Assembly: GCA_951799445.1 (NCBI GenBank)
Contig: OX637293.1
Location: 4,030,001 to 4,094,000, forward strand
From: Pseudisothecium myosuroides
Taxonomy: Eukaryota; Streptophyta; Bryopsida; Hypnales; Lembophyllaceae
Reading direction: 5' to 3'
Length of the DNA stretch: 64,000 nucleotides
Part shown: one piece after another, positions 46,630-60,200 of the stretch
Position numbering within the stretch: position 1 is the first letter of the stretch
Layout: each line of letters starts with the position of its first letter
Notes under the pieces: model-generated
Databases searched by the model: none
What the model saw: the letters and a program-made list of their open reading frames with translations, nothing else
What the model was told of the DNA's origin: nothing
Made by a program: the position numbers and the translations under genes

Positions 46630-48445
46630 TGTAAATGGATAACTGAGCTCCCTTTTGAGAATTTATTTATATTGCTAAAAGTAGTTTGAGAGCATTGGAG
46701 CCTTGGTGTTGAAACAACAATAATTCTTTTAAATGTACAACATTTCTAGATTGGTGCCTCTTTTGTTGGTTGAATTGGATGGAAAATAGTAAGATATTTT
46801 CCAAGAGCAAATTGAACAACAGTGACTTCAATAGTGTCAATGCAATTGAAAGAATAATTTACAATATATAAAAGCTCTTTTGTAACAATGAAGCACCACA
46901 AACTAGCTCAAAAATACAACTCAAAAAAATTGAAATTGAAATTGAAAAAGAAAAAGAAAATGACAACATGATACTAAGGTTGTTTATATATTGCCTTGCA
47001 ACTACTTTATATCTCTGGAACACTAGATTGATCACTATGGAAATCATCCATTTTAGTACCACGTGCATCATTTGCTTAGAAAAATCCAAAAGCACTCATT
47101 AGAGGTCAAACTTGTATGCAAGATTTCCTCTTTTCACACAAAATTCCAAAGATGAACATCTTTACTTCTATTTTACATAGAAGGATTCTTTGTATCAAAC
47201 ACTTTTAGGCCTACTTGTTGTTACAAGAATATACATCTCTAATTTGAGAAGGATTTCTAAACTCCTAACTTCACAATATCATGTAGATATGACAAATAAA
47301 AATTATAAAGGTTCAACCTTATTTTATGAACAACCTTAAACACAATTTTAAATGTTTACAAATTCACATGACTAAAAATAATAGGTTTTCATTGCCCAAG
47401 ATGGAGATGTAGGAATTGGAAGCTATGCAAGACTTGAATTCCTCAACCTTTAAATTGTAATTAGAAATGCATACTTCATGGAAAAAAACTTTATAGGTGC
47501 ACCTAGATATGCAAGGGTTGTGATTTCTCATAAAATTTTCAAGGCCTAAACAATTCCATAATAGGAACACCACTAACCTAACACATCTTGCACAATGCAC
47601 ACCTACAACTACATCCCCATGTAATTACATCTAAAATTGTCCAAATAAGCATTTGAGCTAAGATCCTATTGTTAACCCATAAACAACGCCACGGCCAAAG
47701 AATCCTTTTATGTAGGAGAGAACTACAACTATTCATCCTCAAAATTTTGTGTGGAAAGGAGATATCATGAACAATAGTTTGACCTCTAGTGAGCACTTTT
47801 GTTTTTTTTAAAGTAGATGATGCCATACAGTGCCAAAACGGAAGATTTCCACGGTCACCAGTCCGGCGTTCAAGGGTTAACCACTTCAAGACCAAGGTTT
47901 AGGGTTCAAATGAGCATTTGATTTATCATATTTTGGAAAGTAAAAACTTGATGGAGACAGAATCTAAGAAAATAAAGGGGTCGGTTTTAAAAAACGAGTC
48001 ACAGTTAGGTGCAGTCCCGTTGGTGTTGTCACGATTCTCAACACACCAAAGAAGTCCAATATTGATTTTCCGTAATCCCCTCAACCTACTGGAATAGCAA
48101 AAGTTCAATTCCACAAATCCCATTTCGTCCATAACCCCCTGGACAAAGATATCCCTTCAATTCTGTTTGATGCCAATGACAACCTCTGTAAGTTACAGCC
48201 ATCTGAAATACCCAACGGCATGAACAACCTTCTCGAGCCAGAGGCACGCATTCACAACATGCCATCAGAATTGCCATGGGAGATCGTATAAGCCCTGCAA
48301 CCAAAGGGTCAAACAGGGCTTCACCTAGAAATGAGAAGCTACTGTGGAAGGAAAGAAGCTAGATCATCATTTTTGTGCCCTAGTGCTTCTTTTTACTCAT
48401 ACATTGAAATAATAACGTTATGACGGCAGCCAAGCCAGCAGCACA
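46630..48445. other. Spacer with decayed repeats
   Basis: A TTAA-CCC pair at 47672 (TTAACCCATAAACAACGCC) and 47880 (read inward TTAACCCTTGAACGCCGG) may bound a 209-bp element. Text near 47133 is shared with the element at 40322. The part nearest 48445 should contain the 3' UTR of the ERD2-like gene. No gene is recognised. Confidence 0.45.
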
Positions 48446-51400
48446 CTAAACTACACCTGAAGGCAGCCGCACCATCATCTGGCCGTCCATTACACTGTCA
48501 AAGCAGACAGCACACGGTTTAGACTTAGAATCTCGGATCACAACACTATGCAGCTCTGAAGGTATGTACACCAAACAGCATCTCCAATGAGAATCTGAGC
48601 ATCTTTCTTAAGTACTGTAATGCCTATTTCGCTGGATCTTGTTGGCAATTGACGGAATATTATATCTCAACTAAGCCATACGTTTTTGAGATGGCGTGTG
48701 AATAACTAAGAAATTTCAAAGGGCTAGTCATAGATCATATATGTCGCAATGGAATCACTGGCACAGTATGAATGTGCTTACCGCACTCACTCACAAACAA
48801 ACCATGAACATCATTGTCTGTTATAAGCATCAGCGCGTACCTCTTAACGTAGTAGTAGCAAAAATCGGCCAAAATGGTTGTCTGTACGATCTCCGAGAAA
48901 AGAACCATTCCAGGCCATAATCCATAGCCTAGTGCACTGAGCAGAAAGCTGTGTCCATCAAGTACCTATGGATCAAAAAAAGCACTCATTAGGCATAGCT
49001 TAGTCCTCTCTGTGTACATAAACACGCACATAATTACAAGAGTGCCTACTCCAGATAGATATGTATAATTTTGGTGTCTCTTTCTATATAATCCTCAATG
49101 CATTCCTCACTGCAATCTCCAATACAAGTCCAGTTTCAACTTCACTACATTCCTTAGAAAATGGCAACTTCAAGAACCCTACTTGACAACCTTAGAGTGT
49201 CACTATACCTGTAACTACATCTTACAATTCTATTAAACATAAGAGATTCATTCTTTGAAAACAAGGGGCCCCACCATGATACTGTAGCATTTTCTTTAAC
49301 ACAAGTCTAATTTTCATTGGCACACCAGAACTCATTACACTTTCGAACCTCTGCTTAGTCTCTCCCCATGGATAGACATTAAACCGCAAATATTTCATGT
49401 TATGAGAAGAAGGTCAATACTCTTCACGTGATGCTTAAAGAGCACTTCGTCTCTCATATTGAGACAGCAAGCCACAGCTAGAACCAACAGAAAAGCAGTC
49501 CTCTCTCCTTACCAAAGTAGAATACACCGTGAAAAAATGTCGAATTATAACTAAAAAGGCCATTTACCTGAAGAATCCAGTGGGCACAACTCAGAAACCT
49601 TGCAATTCCTAAAGCAAAGACGTAGTGAGCCGTAAAAGGCTCCACAACCTGCACATCAAATCAGAAATGATCAAAACCAAGAAGTGAGATTGAAATCTCA
49701 AATTTAGGTCGCGCAGATAAAAGCACGATATACAGGTCGAAAAGACGAGAGAAATTAGACTCCCGAGCAAGTTATCTTTAACTCTATTTCAGACGACGCT
49801 AATTCAGACTTGTGATAGGACAACAAAGAAGGCTTGCCAACACTTTTTCATGGCAAAATTCATTGAATTCGCCCCTACTTTTTCACGGAAACTAGGTCAG
49901 CAACCCCACTCTGAATGAGTTTAGAAGGATAACTGAAATATTTAATCAATCTATCTGAGGAATTGAAGAAAACGGACAAAAGCTGCCCAATGGATTCGTC
50001 AAATTAAAGACCCTCTTTCAGGAATTCAAACTAGATGACAACACATACCCTGGTGTTCTGCATAACGCGAAGCTGAGGCATGACGGACACAGCCTCCAAA
50101 TATACGCAGAACGCCCACAACACCCGATTCACAATATGGTGGGTGGTGCCTGGATGTATCACAACGGCCAGTAGTGCACATGGAGCGAGCTGCAAATCCA
50201 TCCAAATCAGAAAATTGTTAGTAAGAGTGTCCTGGATACCTCCCAGAAGCCAACCCTCTAACCCACTTGCATTGATAGATTGAAGTCCGAGATGCTCAAT
50301 CTGGTAGAGTGCTGTCCAGGAAATTCACCAAATGGCCTACATAGAAGGCATACGATAGAATCTAAGGTCCACACGTAAGTCACATGGCATACACTCAACC
50401 CTCTCTAATTGCACCGCCTTGAGGGGGGACAACCGAGCTTCTAAATGCACTCTTTAAATTGTGTTCACAATATTACATGTGAAAGTTGTCCAATCCGATT
50501 TTTGCACAAAATGAGAGATTTGGGGAATATGCCAGGAATGTGCAATGACGAGGGTTGAGTGAATTTCATAAAAGCCAACCTAAATCACGAGAGACTGAAT
50601 AAGAGAGACGAATATGAGAACACTATCAAGTACATACGCAAGCTGATCTGAGACTTGCCGAGTCAAAAAAAGATGTGCTATATCAGTACAAAATGTCTCC
50701 CAGTAGTACTTATAGAAAAGCTGAAGCACCATTATCGTATGAGTAAGCTGGGACGTTGAGCAAAGCTGGACTTTCATCATCCCCCAAATGGAGCAAAAAC
50801 GAGGAACTCACCACGTAGTGAATGGGCAGGTTGTCGAGATCGTCTGAAGTGGTCGACTTGAGCTTGAACCGCATCATATAGATCACCCACGCCGTTGTGA
50901 GGAATGTGAAGAAATCCAGGAGAGTGTGAATGTCAAACTCCATCACCACGCTACAATAGAGGCGCACCATCAGAAATATAGCGGTGAGCTCCTGCGACTT
51001 CAGTGACAGCCCTGCATTCCAAGAAACATGCCAAATTCAGCTGAACACTCCACATTGCTCGACACAAATCGCGTCAGTTACCAGTATTCAACTTGAAAAT
51101 TTGAAACACGTTAAAAAAGAATTCAGAGCTATTTGATTTCAAATTGCAACTTGAGTACTCGCATTAGCTACCATGTACTGCTACAGCTTCCACAGCCTAA
51201 GAAAGTCAAGCCAGCATCCAATCAATAAATGCTTAGACGTGTCAAGTCCTTTGTCAAGTACAAGCCACCGAAGACAATTGGTCACTCGTTCGTATAATAA
51301 ATAAATACATATATAAGACATAATAAACGATGGTTCTGTCCATGACTGGGACTAGCATGCCTTTAAGCTCCAAAACCACACAATCTATGCTGCGAGCTCG

Positions 51401-52018
51401 TATAAAGCCAGAGTAAACCAGTGCGAAAAGAGTAAATTGGAGATATTGATTTCCAATTGCAACTAGAGTATCTGCATTGGCTGCTAATTACTTCTTCAGC
51501 ATCCACAGCACAAGGAGGTCAAGCAAGCATGTCCAATCAATACGCTCATTACAATGTGGACATGTAGCCCACACACAATTAAAGAATTCCTGATTAGCCA
51601 TACAAACTAGTCCATTGTCAAGTACAAGCCAGCCCGTATAATAAAAAGAGAAAGTACAATAACGACGGTAATAAAACAGTGATTACGTTTCTGCGTATAA
51701 CTAGGACTAGCGAGAATTTTAACCTCCAATTCCATACAATCTATGCGTCACTAAAACCCTTAACCAAAGCGAAAGGGAACCAGCGAGAAGCTCACCAGCA
51801 CAAGTCTTCTCCTTCATGAGCTTGTAAATGAGACACCCAATCCCCACAGCATGAATGAGCTCCGCGGCCACGAACAGATTATCATGATCTCGAATCACAA
51901 AGCGCAAGAACACGAGCAGCACGATGCCCGTGAGCACTGCCAACGCGCCCTTCACTTTCGGAGGCTGCTTCTTCACCCACCACACGGCCGTCTGCACCGG
52001 GTTCCTTGCTCGCCTCAT
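48446..52018 (-). CDS. ERD2L: ERD2-like ER-lumen-protein-retaining receptor family protein
   Basis: Six exons, 52018-51796, 51011-50812, 50189-50049, 49648-49568, 48965-48841 and 48494-48446; 272 residues, the usual length of the plant ERD2-like branch (classical KDEL receptors are about 215). It carries the extra N-terminal hydrophobic segment (ALAVLTGIVLLVFLRFVI), then the seven-helix core with hallmarks HDNLFVAAELIHAVGIGCLI, CAGLSLKSQ, MEFDIHTLLDFFTF, YLEAVSVMPQLRVMQ, VEPFTAHYVFALG and ADFCYYYVK. It ends in LPSGVV. ERD2 proteins recycle escaped ER residents from the Golgi by recognising H/KDEL; whether the ERD2-like branch does so is less established. Phases agree at every junction, and the short last exon (49 nt) was found by family resemblance. 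Confidence 0.95.
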
Positions 52019-52142
52019 TGCTGCGGACCACCAGCTCTCCTCCTCCTACTTTATTCGATCTGCAACGGAGCTTCAAGCAGTCAAAACCCCGCAATCGAGG
52101 GTTAAGATTATAACACACAAATCGCCCAACCCACACACACTC

Positions 52143-52156
52143 AACCCTAAACCCTA
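52143..52156 (-). promoter_or_regulatory. Double telo-box upstream of the ERD2-like gene
   Basis: AACCCTAAACCCTA on the plus strand (TAGGGTTTAGGGTT toward the gene), about 130 bp before the ATG. A further TTAGGGTTTGAC lies near 52293. Confidence 0.55.
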
Positions 52157-53901
52157 GAATCAAAAACCCACAAAAACTTGACACCCAAAACTCCGTTCGA
52201 TCACACCGGAAGCTCCAAAACTCGCAGCAAAAGAATTCAACCTCGACTTTCGACGAAAAAGAGAAAAAAAATTGGCACGAAAACTCCGTCAATTAGGGTT
52301 TGACAGTAAAAACCTCTGCAACAAAAATAAGCTTCGCAATCCGCGAGAAAAATGGCACGCAAAAGCTGGAGGAACAATTCTTGTCAACACCAATGAAGAA
52401 TCGAATCAAGGGTCCGCCGAGGGAGGAGCTTTGGATTTGGTTGAGCTGATTGCGGGGGTCAGTTGACGATTGTAGCGACTCCACAACGTGAATGCTGTGT
52501 GTTTACTGGCAATTATATCTACCAGCAGGCGTAGATGTTAGATCATGTAGATTTTGGGGTTCCGGAGGTATATCTATGAAAGGAGAAGATGTGGACCCTG
52601 AATGTCTGGTATTGCCTTAATACAGTATTCAGCACTGGCAGGAGGGAGTTGGTCGCCTTGCCACGTGGCAGGGAATGATTGGGCCTATACTGTCATGAGA
52701 CGACTGCAGGGATGGGCCATATTAATAGCAATGCCTTGACTTTGAAGACCCCATCTCGGATACTATATGATATTAATAGTAATTTGCACCGTGAGTGAGC
52801 TACCAACTTGCGTACAGGATATATATGCTGTACGGTATGAATATACGATATATTATAGTTCAGTTTCTGAGTGAAAGAGAAAATGGGAGGGGAATCTTAG
52901 CCCTCTAAATAGCTCTTGATCAAACTTGCAGGACTCTAAATCATGATATATTTTCATGAAGGATCAGTAGGCAACGATGAAAGCCGAAAGATAAGGTCTT
53001 AGTATACTAATATTGGATGACTTTGTGGTTCATAATTGAATATAAAGTGATTACATTATCTATGTTAAAGTAGCATCATAGTCTTCTTCTAGTTAAATAT
53101 GACAATCAACTTAATTTGAACTCTTTTCATGCGAGTTTCAATGATAAGAAGTGACAGAGACTGAAAAGAAATCTCAAGAAAAGGATTTCTACAAAGGTTA
53201 CATTGTATAACAAACTTGTCAAGAGCATCTAATTGACCATACCGGTGGTCCCCTGTTCCCATCTTTTTCAACCATTCTAGGCTCTTCCTTTGAAGCCCCA
53301 CTAAGACCTAACTGAATGCATCAGAAGCACCCGTGTTTTCATGTCCTCATGTCACGAGGGTGGAAGCATTCAAAGCACAGATGTGCATATGCTTGAATGC
53401 ACTAGTGCAGTACTGTACAGTACATTAGCCGGCCTGTAGGGTAGCTTGAGAGCGTAGAATGATTCATATTCAATCTCTTCCTTGTACAGTATTGTGAGTA
53501 TCGTGTGTATCCTGTGATTTATTTATTTCAATTTCTCCTCAAGAACGTGAGCATTGAGTACGAAGCACGTGGTCAGTGGCACCTTCGGACCTTCCACGTT
53601 TTCAGGCTCTTCTCTCTGTTTGGCTGGCAGGGTCAATCAGCCGGAGCAATTGACCTTGCTGACTAGCTGGTTTGTCTCATGATCAACTACTGTCTGACGG
53701 TGCATTGAATCGACAGGAAACAAAGTCTACTCTCTAGCTAGAAAATGCAGGCGCTCTCACATGGTAGGTAAGACAGGCCTTGAGAACCATATATGGTTTA
53801 GCAGATGGCAAGCCAAGGGAGGTTTGAAATTCGTGTCTCTATTTGGGACGTGACTGCGATTCCAGAGCGTCAGGGGTTTTAATTGCAGAGAGTTTTGAAA
53901 A
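52157..53901. other. Spacer, promoter of the ERD2-like gene and unassigned sequence
   Basis: 52157-52500 is probably promoter and leader of the ERD2-like gene. Beyond that, AT-rich sequence with short palindromic AT tracts (52790-52870) and no recognised gene, RNA gene or intact repeat. Confidence 0.45.
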
Positions 53902-54231
53902 ATGGAGGAAGGTCATTCATGTGATTTCCAGGAGTGCAACCGTCTTGCCATTCGTATTGAATGGCAGATAGAATGGTGTACTCTCTGCAAGGGAGGTTTT
54001 CAATTGTCTTTAAAAACAAATGTTGTAAACATTTCAGCTGAAGGTGTTGTCTGCGATGGTTATAAGGCTCAGTTTTACATGAGATTTTGTGAAAGTGATG
54101 GCAAAAGTCATGAAGCAAGTTCATGGAACTCCGACAGAAGTAGCAGTAAACAGCATCCGTTTACTACAGCAAATCCATATCTAAGCCTCCACTTGCACAG
54201 CGCAGGATCTTCAGAGCTGAATGACGATTAG
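53902..54231 (+). CDS. Possible small cysteine-containing protein, unknown
   Basis: Uninterrupted 109-residue frame starting MEEGHSCDFQECNRLA. Cys7-x4-Cys12 and Cys26-x2-Cys29 (CTLC) could bind zinc; more cysteines follow at about 51 and 63, and the C-terminus is Ser/Asn-rich and hydrophilic. Base composition resembles real exons more than the spacer. It ends 30 bp from the stop codon of ASY1, tail to tail. No family is recognised, and it could be the last exon of a spliced gene (TTAATTGCAG precedes it) or chance. Confidence 0.35.
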   Translation: MEEGHSCDFQECNRLAIRIEWQIEWCTLCKGGFQLSLKTNVVNISAEGVVCDGYKAQFYMRFCESDGKSHEASSWNSDRSSSKQHPFTTANPYLSLHLHSAGSSELNDD

Positions 54232-54261
54232 GGTTGTTCGTAAGTCCGCGGTTTGCATGCA

Positions 54262-57200
54262 TTAGGCAGCCCGTGACCTCCGGACGTAAACTGTTGGCCG
54301 AGGACATTTCTGGAGAGTAGTTCCTCGCTGTAAGAAGCGATGCCGAGTCTTCTCCCGAGCATTCAGGGTCTCTGCTTGTTCATCCGACTCGTAAAATGAA
54401 TCGAAGTTGTTGTAGGTGTGAGTTTTTGGTCGCCCTTTCAGAGAGTCGATTGAAACGTGGTGAGGTATGGAGTTGCCCCGAAATTTTCTCTTAAGTGATT
54501 TGTCTGGTCCCTCCGTATCAAAGTGATAAGGGTCGTCTCCTTTACGAGCAACGCCAACATATTTTTCCGCTCGAGCACGTTCGAACAGTGACCGATAGAT
54601 AGCTCCTTCCAGCGGGCCATCCACCTGGGAAGACGGCAAGCACGCCATGGTTGAAACGGCGGGATCCAATAATAGTATTTACTTCCCCAAAAATTCAAGG
54701 TCATAGAAAGCCTAGCATTCCTCGAACAATCTTGAATTTTCTGGATAACGATTTTCTGAACACCCTCGCATTATGAATGCTCCATGTAATTAAAAGAAAT
54801 GGAATTTTACAAGTGAACGACGGGGTGGGCTACCTTCCTGGCTTTGAGGTGGAGGGTACAATCCACGTAGACATCCTCAGGAGAGTCCGAATCTTGAAAT
54901 CTTACCCTCTTTCTCTTGAATCCCAATGTAGATGGGGTCACATTTGACTGTTCTGATGGAGTGGACGCCTGACATTAGAAGGAAAAAGTTTTGTAAGTGA
55001 AAATCAAGGATCGAAGTTCTAGTTTCCGCTTACAATAAATTTGATCAGGTCAAGAATAGGAAGAAACCGCTCCTATCGCCAGACAGCTGTGTTGTTCATG
55101 ATCTCAAAACTGTCACAATTTGACTGACGAAGACTTACGGTCAGTCACACTTGTTGAACTCCTCATCTCAATGAACGATGACGTAGCCTCCTGAAAACCC
55201 TCGACTTAGCATTTGCAGCAAACTAATTGAAACTCAACTCATCAAGTATTGAGATGAAGAATGGGAGAAATAATTTCATGCAGAATGCACTAGAAATGGA
55301 ATTCAACGAGTTCGCTGAAAACAACTCTACATTCCCCCTATTGATTTACATGTTTGTACACCAGTATTGCCTTACCTTGGCTCGCTCCACGCTGTCCTCG
55401 ATCGTTTCACTCAGTTCCGACTCCCGAGTGACCGTCCAGTCTCTCAACCTTTTCTTCTCATCTAATTTCTTCTGTAGCCGGCCGAAAATATTTGCCTCGT
55501 TCTCGGTCTCCATGGTTTCTGTCTCTTCCAGTAGATTGACGTCGTATTCAAGGCCTTCAATAACTTCCTTCCTCTGTGCCACCTGCCTTTGATGATCAAG
55601 TACCTGCATTGCCTTCTGCGGCAGGAGTGATTCCTGGAGAGTTGGGATCTCTTTAGTGTGCCTGTTATTGGCTGAGGAGTGTTCTTGTTGAACTTGTAAG
55701 CCCTGTCGTGTAATATCTGAGCCAAGAGTTTGCTTGCGACCACATACTGAGTCCTCCAGAGTCTTGGATTGCTCCTTTTCTGCCCCAAACAAGCAGTTCT
55801 TAACATTTTAAACTATCTCATATATGAAATATTCAAAAATATAATTCACCTCAAATTCGGAGTTTCTATGGCGGGTCTCCTGCCTTCCGCTGTTCGAGAA
55901 TTCACCTTGCTGTCAAAAATCAGGCAACCACTTACTTGAAATATTTGGGAGGATCGAGCAAGTCCGATTCCTTAGAACGCGGCCCTCCCATGGCTGCGAT
56001 AAATCCCTACTGGCGCATTTGTTTATCTGAAGTGTAAGAAAATCAGCCACGGAATCAACAATTTTCTTCAGATTATTATCAAATGGTCAGTCCACTCTAA
56101 ACTACCTTCTCCAGTGCTCAGCTTGGCCACTCTATTACCAACACAAACCAGTTTTCCAAACTACTTGAGCGCATGATGCATTGCATCCACTATGAAATTG
56201 ACCTCCCCGTAGTCACTTCATTGTGCCCAAACCAGAATCAACTGTTTACAGATCAAGTATAAGAATCGAGCAGCAACATGAATCGGCAGATTATGTAGAG
56301 AACATTGAATAGATGCTCAATACGTTGCTGATCCATCCTGTTTCTCAATCCACATTCTTGTTCAGTATCATAATCTTCGAGAGATTAGGAACCCAATGTG
56401 AAATGACCGTACCTTGGTTTCTTCTTTATCCCGCATCTCTGAATCGAACAAGGCTCGCAAAGATTGCAGCTTCTTGTCTGCTTCTGGGTTATGAAATACC
56501 TGGCGACCTGCCAGGTAGAGAAGGAACCACACCGAGGAATATATCATCAGTGTCAGGTTGAGAAGTAATACGAATAGAGTCAGACATAACATGATGCGAA
56601 AATGCGTTGAGGGAAAGCCATGCTCAGGAAAGTAACTGAACAAGAACATGGAATGTTGGGAGTCAGAATTCATACCCTTGCGTCTGGCCCTCGGTGTGAT
56701 CTCTATGTAACCGTCACGAGACATTTGAGACATCAACTTCTTAAGATTTGCAGGATTCACATCTGCCAGGCTCTGTTGAAGCTGCTTCATAGTAATATGC
56801 TCCCGCGGTAATGTGTGAAGTAGGGCCTGAATTGCTTGCAGAGCAGGGTTGTTGAGGATCAAACTTGAATACTGCTGAACAAATATCCTACCAGAACTCC
56901 TAGACCTATCAAGAGAATTGCGTTTCTTGAGGAAATAGATCCAACAATTGATTATGAGGACAGACATGGGTTGACCAAAGAGGGACGAAATCGAAAGCAG
57001 GTGAGGCCTCGCCTTTTCATAGAGGATCTGATTTTCATTGTCGGCGACCGGGTCTTCTTTATTTTTTTCAGCTTCTGATATCATTTTTGTTTTAGCATTT
57101 GTAAGAGGAGACCTCGTTTTAAGTTCGCTGTACTGCTGTGTGTCATTCGACCACCTGCCTTCTTTAAGTTGATAAACCCGGCACTCTGGTTCGACCTGAT

Positions 57201-60200
57201 AACAAATAACAGCGAGCAAAACTCCTGAAGGTTATTTCAGCTAATAGTCAGAGGAAGATGAAATAACTTAAAAGTACAGAAAAGGTACAAGGAAGTTAGG
57301 ACTGCGCGGAGGAGCTACACGTACTGTACAGGTTCGGAACTTCACTTCAGCAATCCCACACACAAGCTAGCAGTCTCACCAGTGATGGAATTTATCATAA
57401 ACAAATAATAAGGTCGCTCTCGAACAGTCCACAGGCGTAAGAAAACACTTAAATCTTAAATCATTAGACACTTACCTCCGACACTGGCGAGGATTCGTCG
57501 GTAATGTCTATAATGTCGGCTGCGATCTCCTCTCTCTTCCGAAGTCGACCGCTTCTACGCCAACTTCCGAACTCGAAAACTGGGTGTTCTATTTTGTCTA
57601 CAATTCACCCACACACCAAAGCAACAAACTGAATTTGCACACTAGGAACAAAATTGGCAATAGTAGATCAGTACTTCGTCTCATCACCATGATCGTCAGC
57701 ACTTTAAAACAGGCTAAATGTAGAAATGTAAGATTGCATTAGCAAGGGAAAGACCTAGCGAACACTTCCTGGTTTAAAGGACCAATAACATTCCTGGAAG
57801 TTTGTCGACGGTTAAGAGTAGATGGCTTTACCAGTAACATTATTGTTCGCTTCTTCCGCAGTCGACTGCATTGGCTTAAGCGAATCCGCAAGCGCAGTTT
57901 CTGATACCACAAACAGTTGTAATTGGAGTCGTATATGAGATTACTAAAGACTTGCGAATGTTTAAGTACCATCTTCCTAAGTTTTATTCTGCTCGCTAGA
58001 TCAAAGGCCCTCAAACAATTTAAAGTAATTGTCAGACGTCATATTAAATATAATTAAATATTAAACATTTCAATAGACCTGACAAATGGAGAGTCATCAT
58101 TGTAGACTACAACATGATAATAGCAGAGTCCCAACTGATATTGGGAATCATGCTGCAATATATCCAACTATGTCTCACCTACAATTGGCCCCTGAATTTG
58201 TTCCTTATATTCTGAAGCCTGTTTTGGCAGAGAAGATGAGGAATTGTGATGTTAGATTCTCGCGTGAGAGATCAGGAGACGCATAGAACCAAACAGCATG
58301 CGCTGGTTTCAACATCCTTGGGAATACTATCTAGATTGTTATCTGTTGCTCGTGACATGTTCTGTGCTCAGGACTACTCAATGCGAAAAACCATTCTCTG
58401 CGTTCAAAGCTGGAGAATATCTGGACCTGTATTGGAGTGTCCATTCGTGGTGAGACTTTTTGAATAGGCGGGCTACAGAGTTGACTGGATGGTGTATTTA
58501 CTGCCACTTTCTCAGAGCTGGTGGACGAATCATCATCGCTTGTGAGCATTAGATCACTTGAGCATGTCCCAGTCTCGGCCAAATCGTGCCAATCGTCGCA
58601 AGGATCAAGCACGCTCTTCACCTGTTATACATAAACATTGTGCACGAGGTGCATTAGATTCATGTCAGGCTTAAGTAGGCCACCGACAAAGCCCCCGAAA
58701 TGGTGGTGGCATGATATTTCTCGGGTGGCTTCTAATCGTGTGGGCCTTTAATCTACCTTGATTGCCAGCTCATAATGTCTGCCGTCGACATGGCCAACGT
58801 TCATCTTAAAAGGCTCATGGTCCCAGGGATTGGGGTCTTCGCCAGTACTCGATATGAAAAGCGGAGGCTCGTAATCTTCTGGCTGAAAAATTCATCAAGA
58901 GATTCCTTCCATGAGTAGCAGCCTATTCTTTGATGACTTCACCTGGAACTCGCACCACAACCACATGGCACAAGAATTCGTTCTTTAATCTCGAAATGCA
59001 GTCCAGGACTTATCATACCAGTTTGTAGGCGTGAAGACCTTACCGTAATGTCGTCATAGTAATGGAGTCTCATGACGATGGTGCGCTGATGGTTTATTCA
59101 CGAGTGTGATCACAAAGTGGCCAGAATTTTCGTGAGTAAAATTTGTCCACACTGAAACCCAAGAGATCTCTGAACTTTCGAGGTCAATCGCTCGGGTCGA
59201 TTCACATTTCATAACAGCAGGCAGGAGATTATGCGTGCACGACTAAGTGGCATCCAAATATTATCCTAAGAAAATTATAATCACATCGGTGCAACTTGTA
59301 AAATTCTCTCAAAGTCTTGAACATGTACCTCCTTTGGGACATCATCCAATGTGTACATGAGCTGCACGAGCATGCGCACCATCTGGCATGCAGACTGCCT
59401 GCAGGTAGAAAGTCAATTTCGTTATATTCCAATACCTTGGTATCTTTCAAAATTTCTGAAATATAAATCCATAGGGGTCCTAGATGTTAGACCTTTACGC
59501 TCACATATATGTCACAATTTTTATCACTGAAATCGTGCCGCTTTAACGACATTGACGTTGCAGACAGAAACGAAATATTGTGGTTTGATCATCTTAAAAC
59601 CTGGAAGGAGGTATCAGCGAAAAATATAAAATTTTCAATCTACATTGTTGTGGTGGATTCCAGGAGTCTTACTTCATCTGCAGGGGAGACATCTGGTTAT
59701 TTGTGTCAGTGTAGACAGGCACGCCACTCGAACTTTCAATAGTCATAGAGGTGAAGTTCTCCGATGCCCCGTCTGCAGCATACTTGAAGGAAACTGCACA
59801 AAGCATGCAATATTATTCTCTTAAAGCAGTAATAGAACTACCAACAAGACATCTCTTCGAAATCGAGGGACTTGGGAAAGGCGGTCGATTACAGTACATG
59901 CCACACCGCATGCTACTGCGATGGTTTGATTGCTTACACGTATATTCCTCAATCGGTGGTCCGTCTTGCCCTCGACAAATCGTCAAGAACAACGTCCTTA
60001 GATATTTCTTCTGCAAAGCATCAAAAACGCCTGCGCACCATCACAGAGTTTGTTATGTTAAGCATGTGAAAAGTTGAACTCTGCCATTGAAAAACGCTCT
60101 TGACATTGAACACTCCTACAAGCGATCCATATTCGTGCTAAAAGTCGCCTATAGCTCATCCGTCACGCCGGTGAAAAATACCTTTCTCTGTCCAGTCAAT

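Noticed and set aside
48740..48840. Read-through extension of ERD2-like exon 5 (RYALMLITDND..)
   Set aside because: The conserved YYYVK is followed by a good donor, and a short last exon 48494-48446 restores the family ending LPSGVV in phase.
57739..58014. 91-codon minus frame in the ASY1 gene
   Set aside because: Phase from both neighbouring exons selects another frame ([19 protein letters not shown]); the long frame is a shadow of exon 57900-57832.
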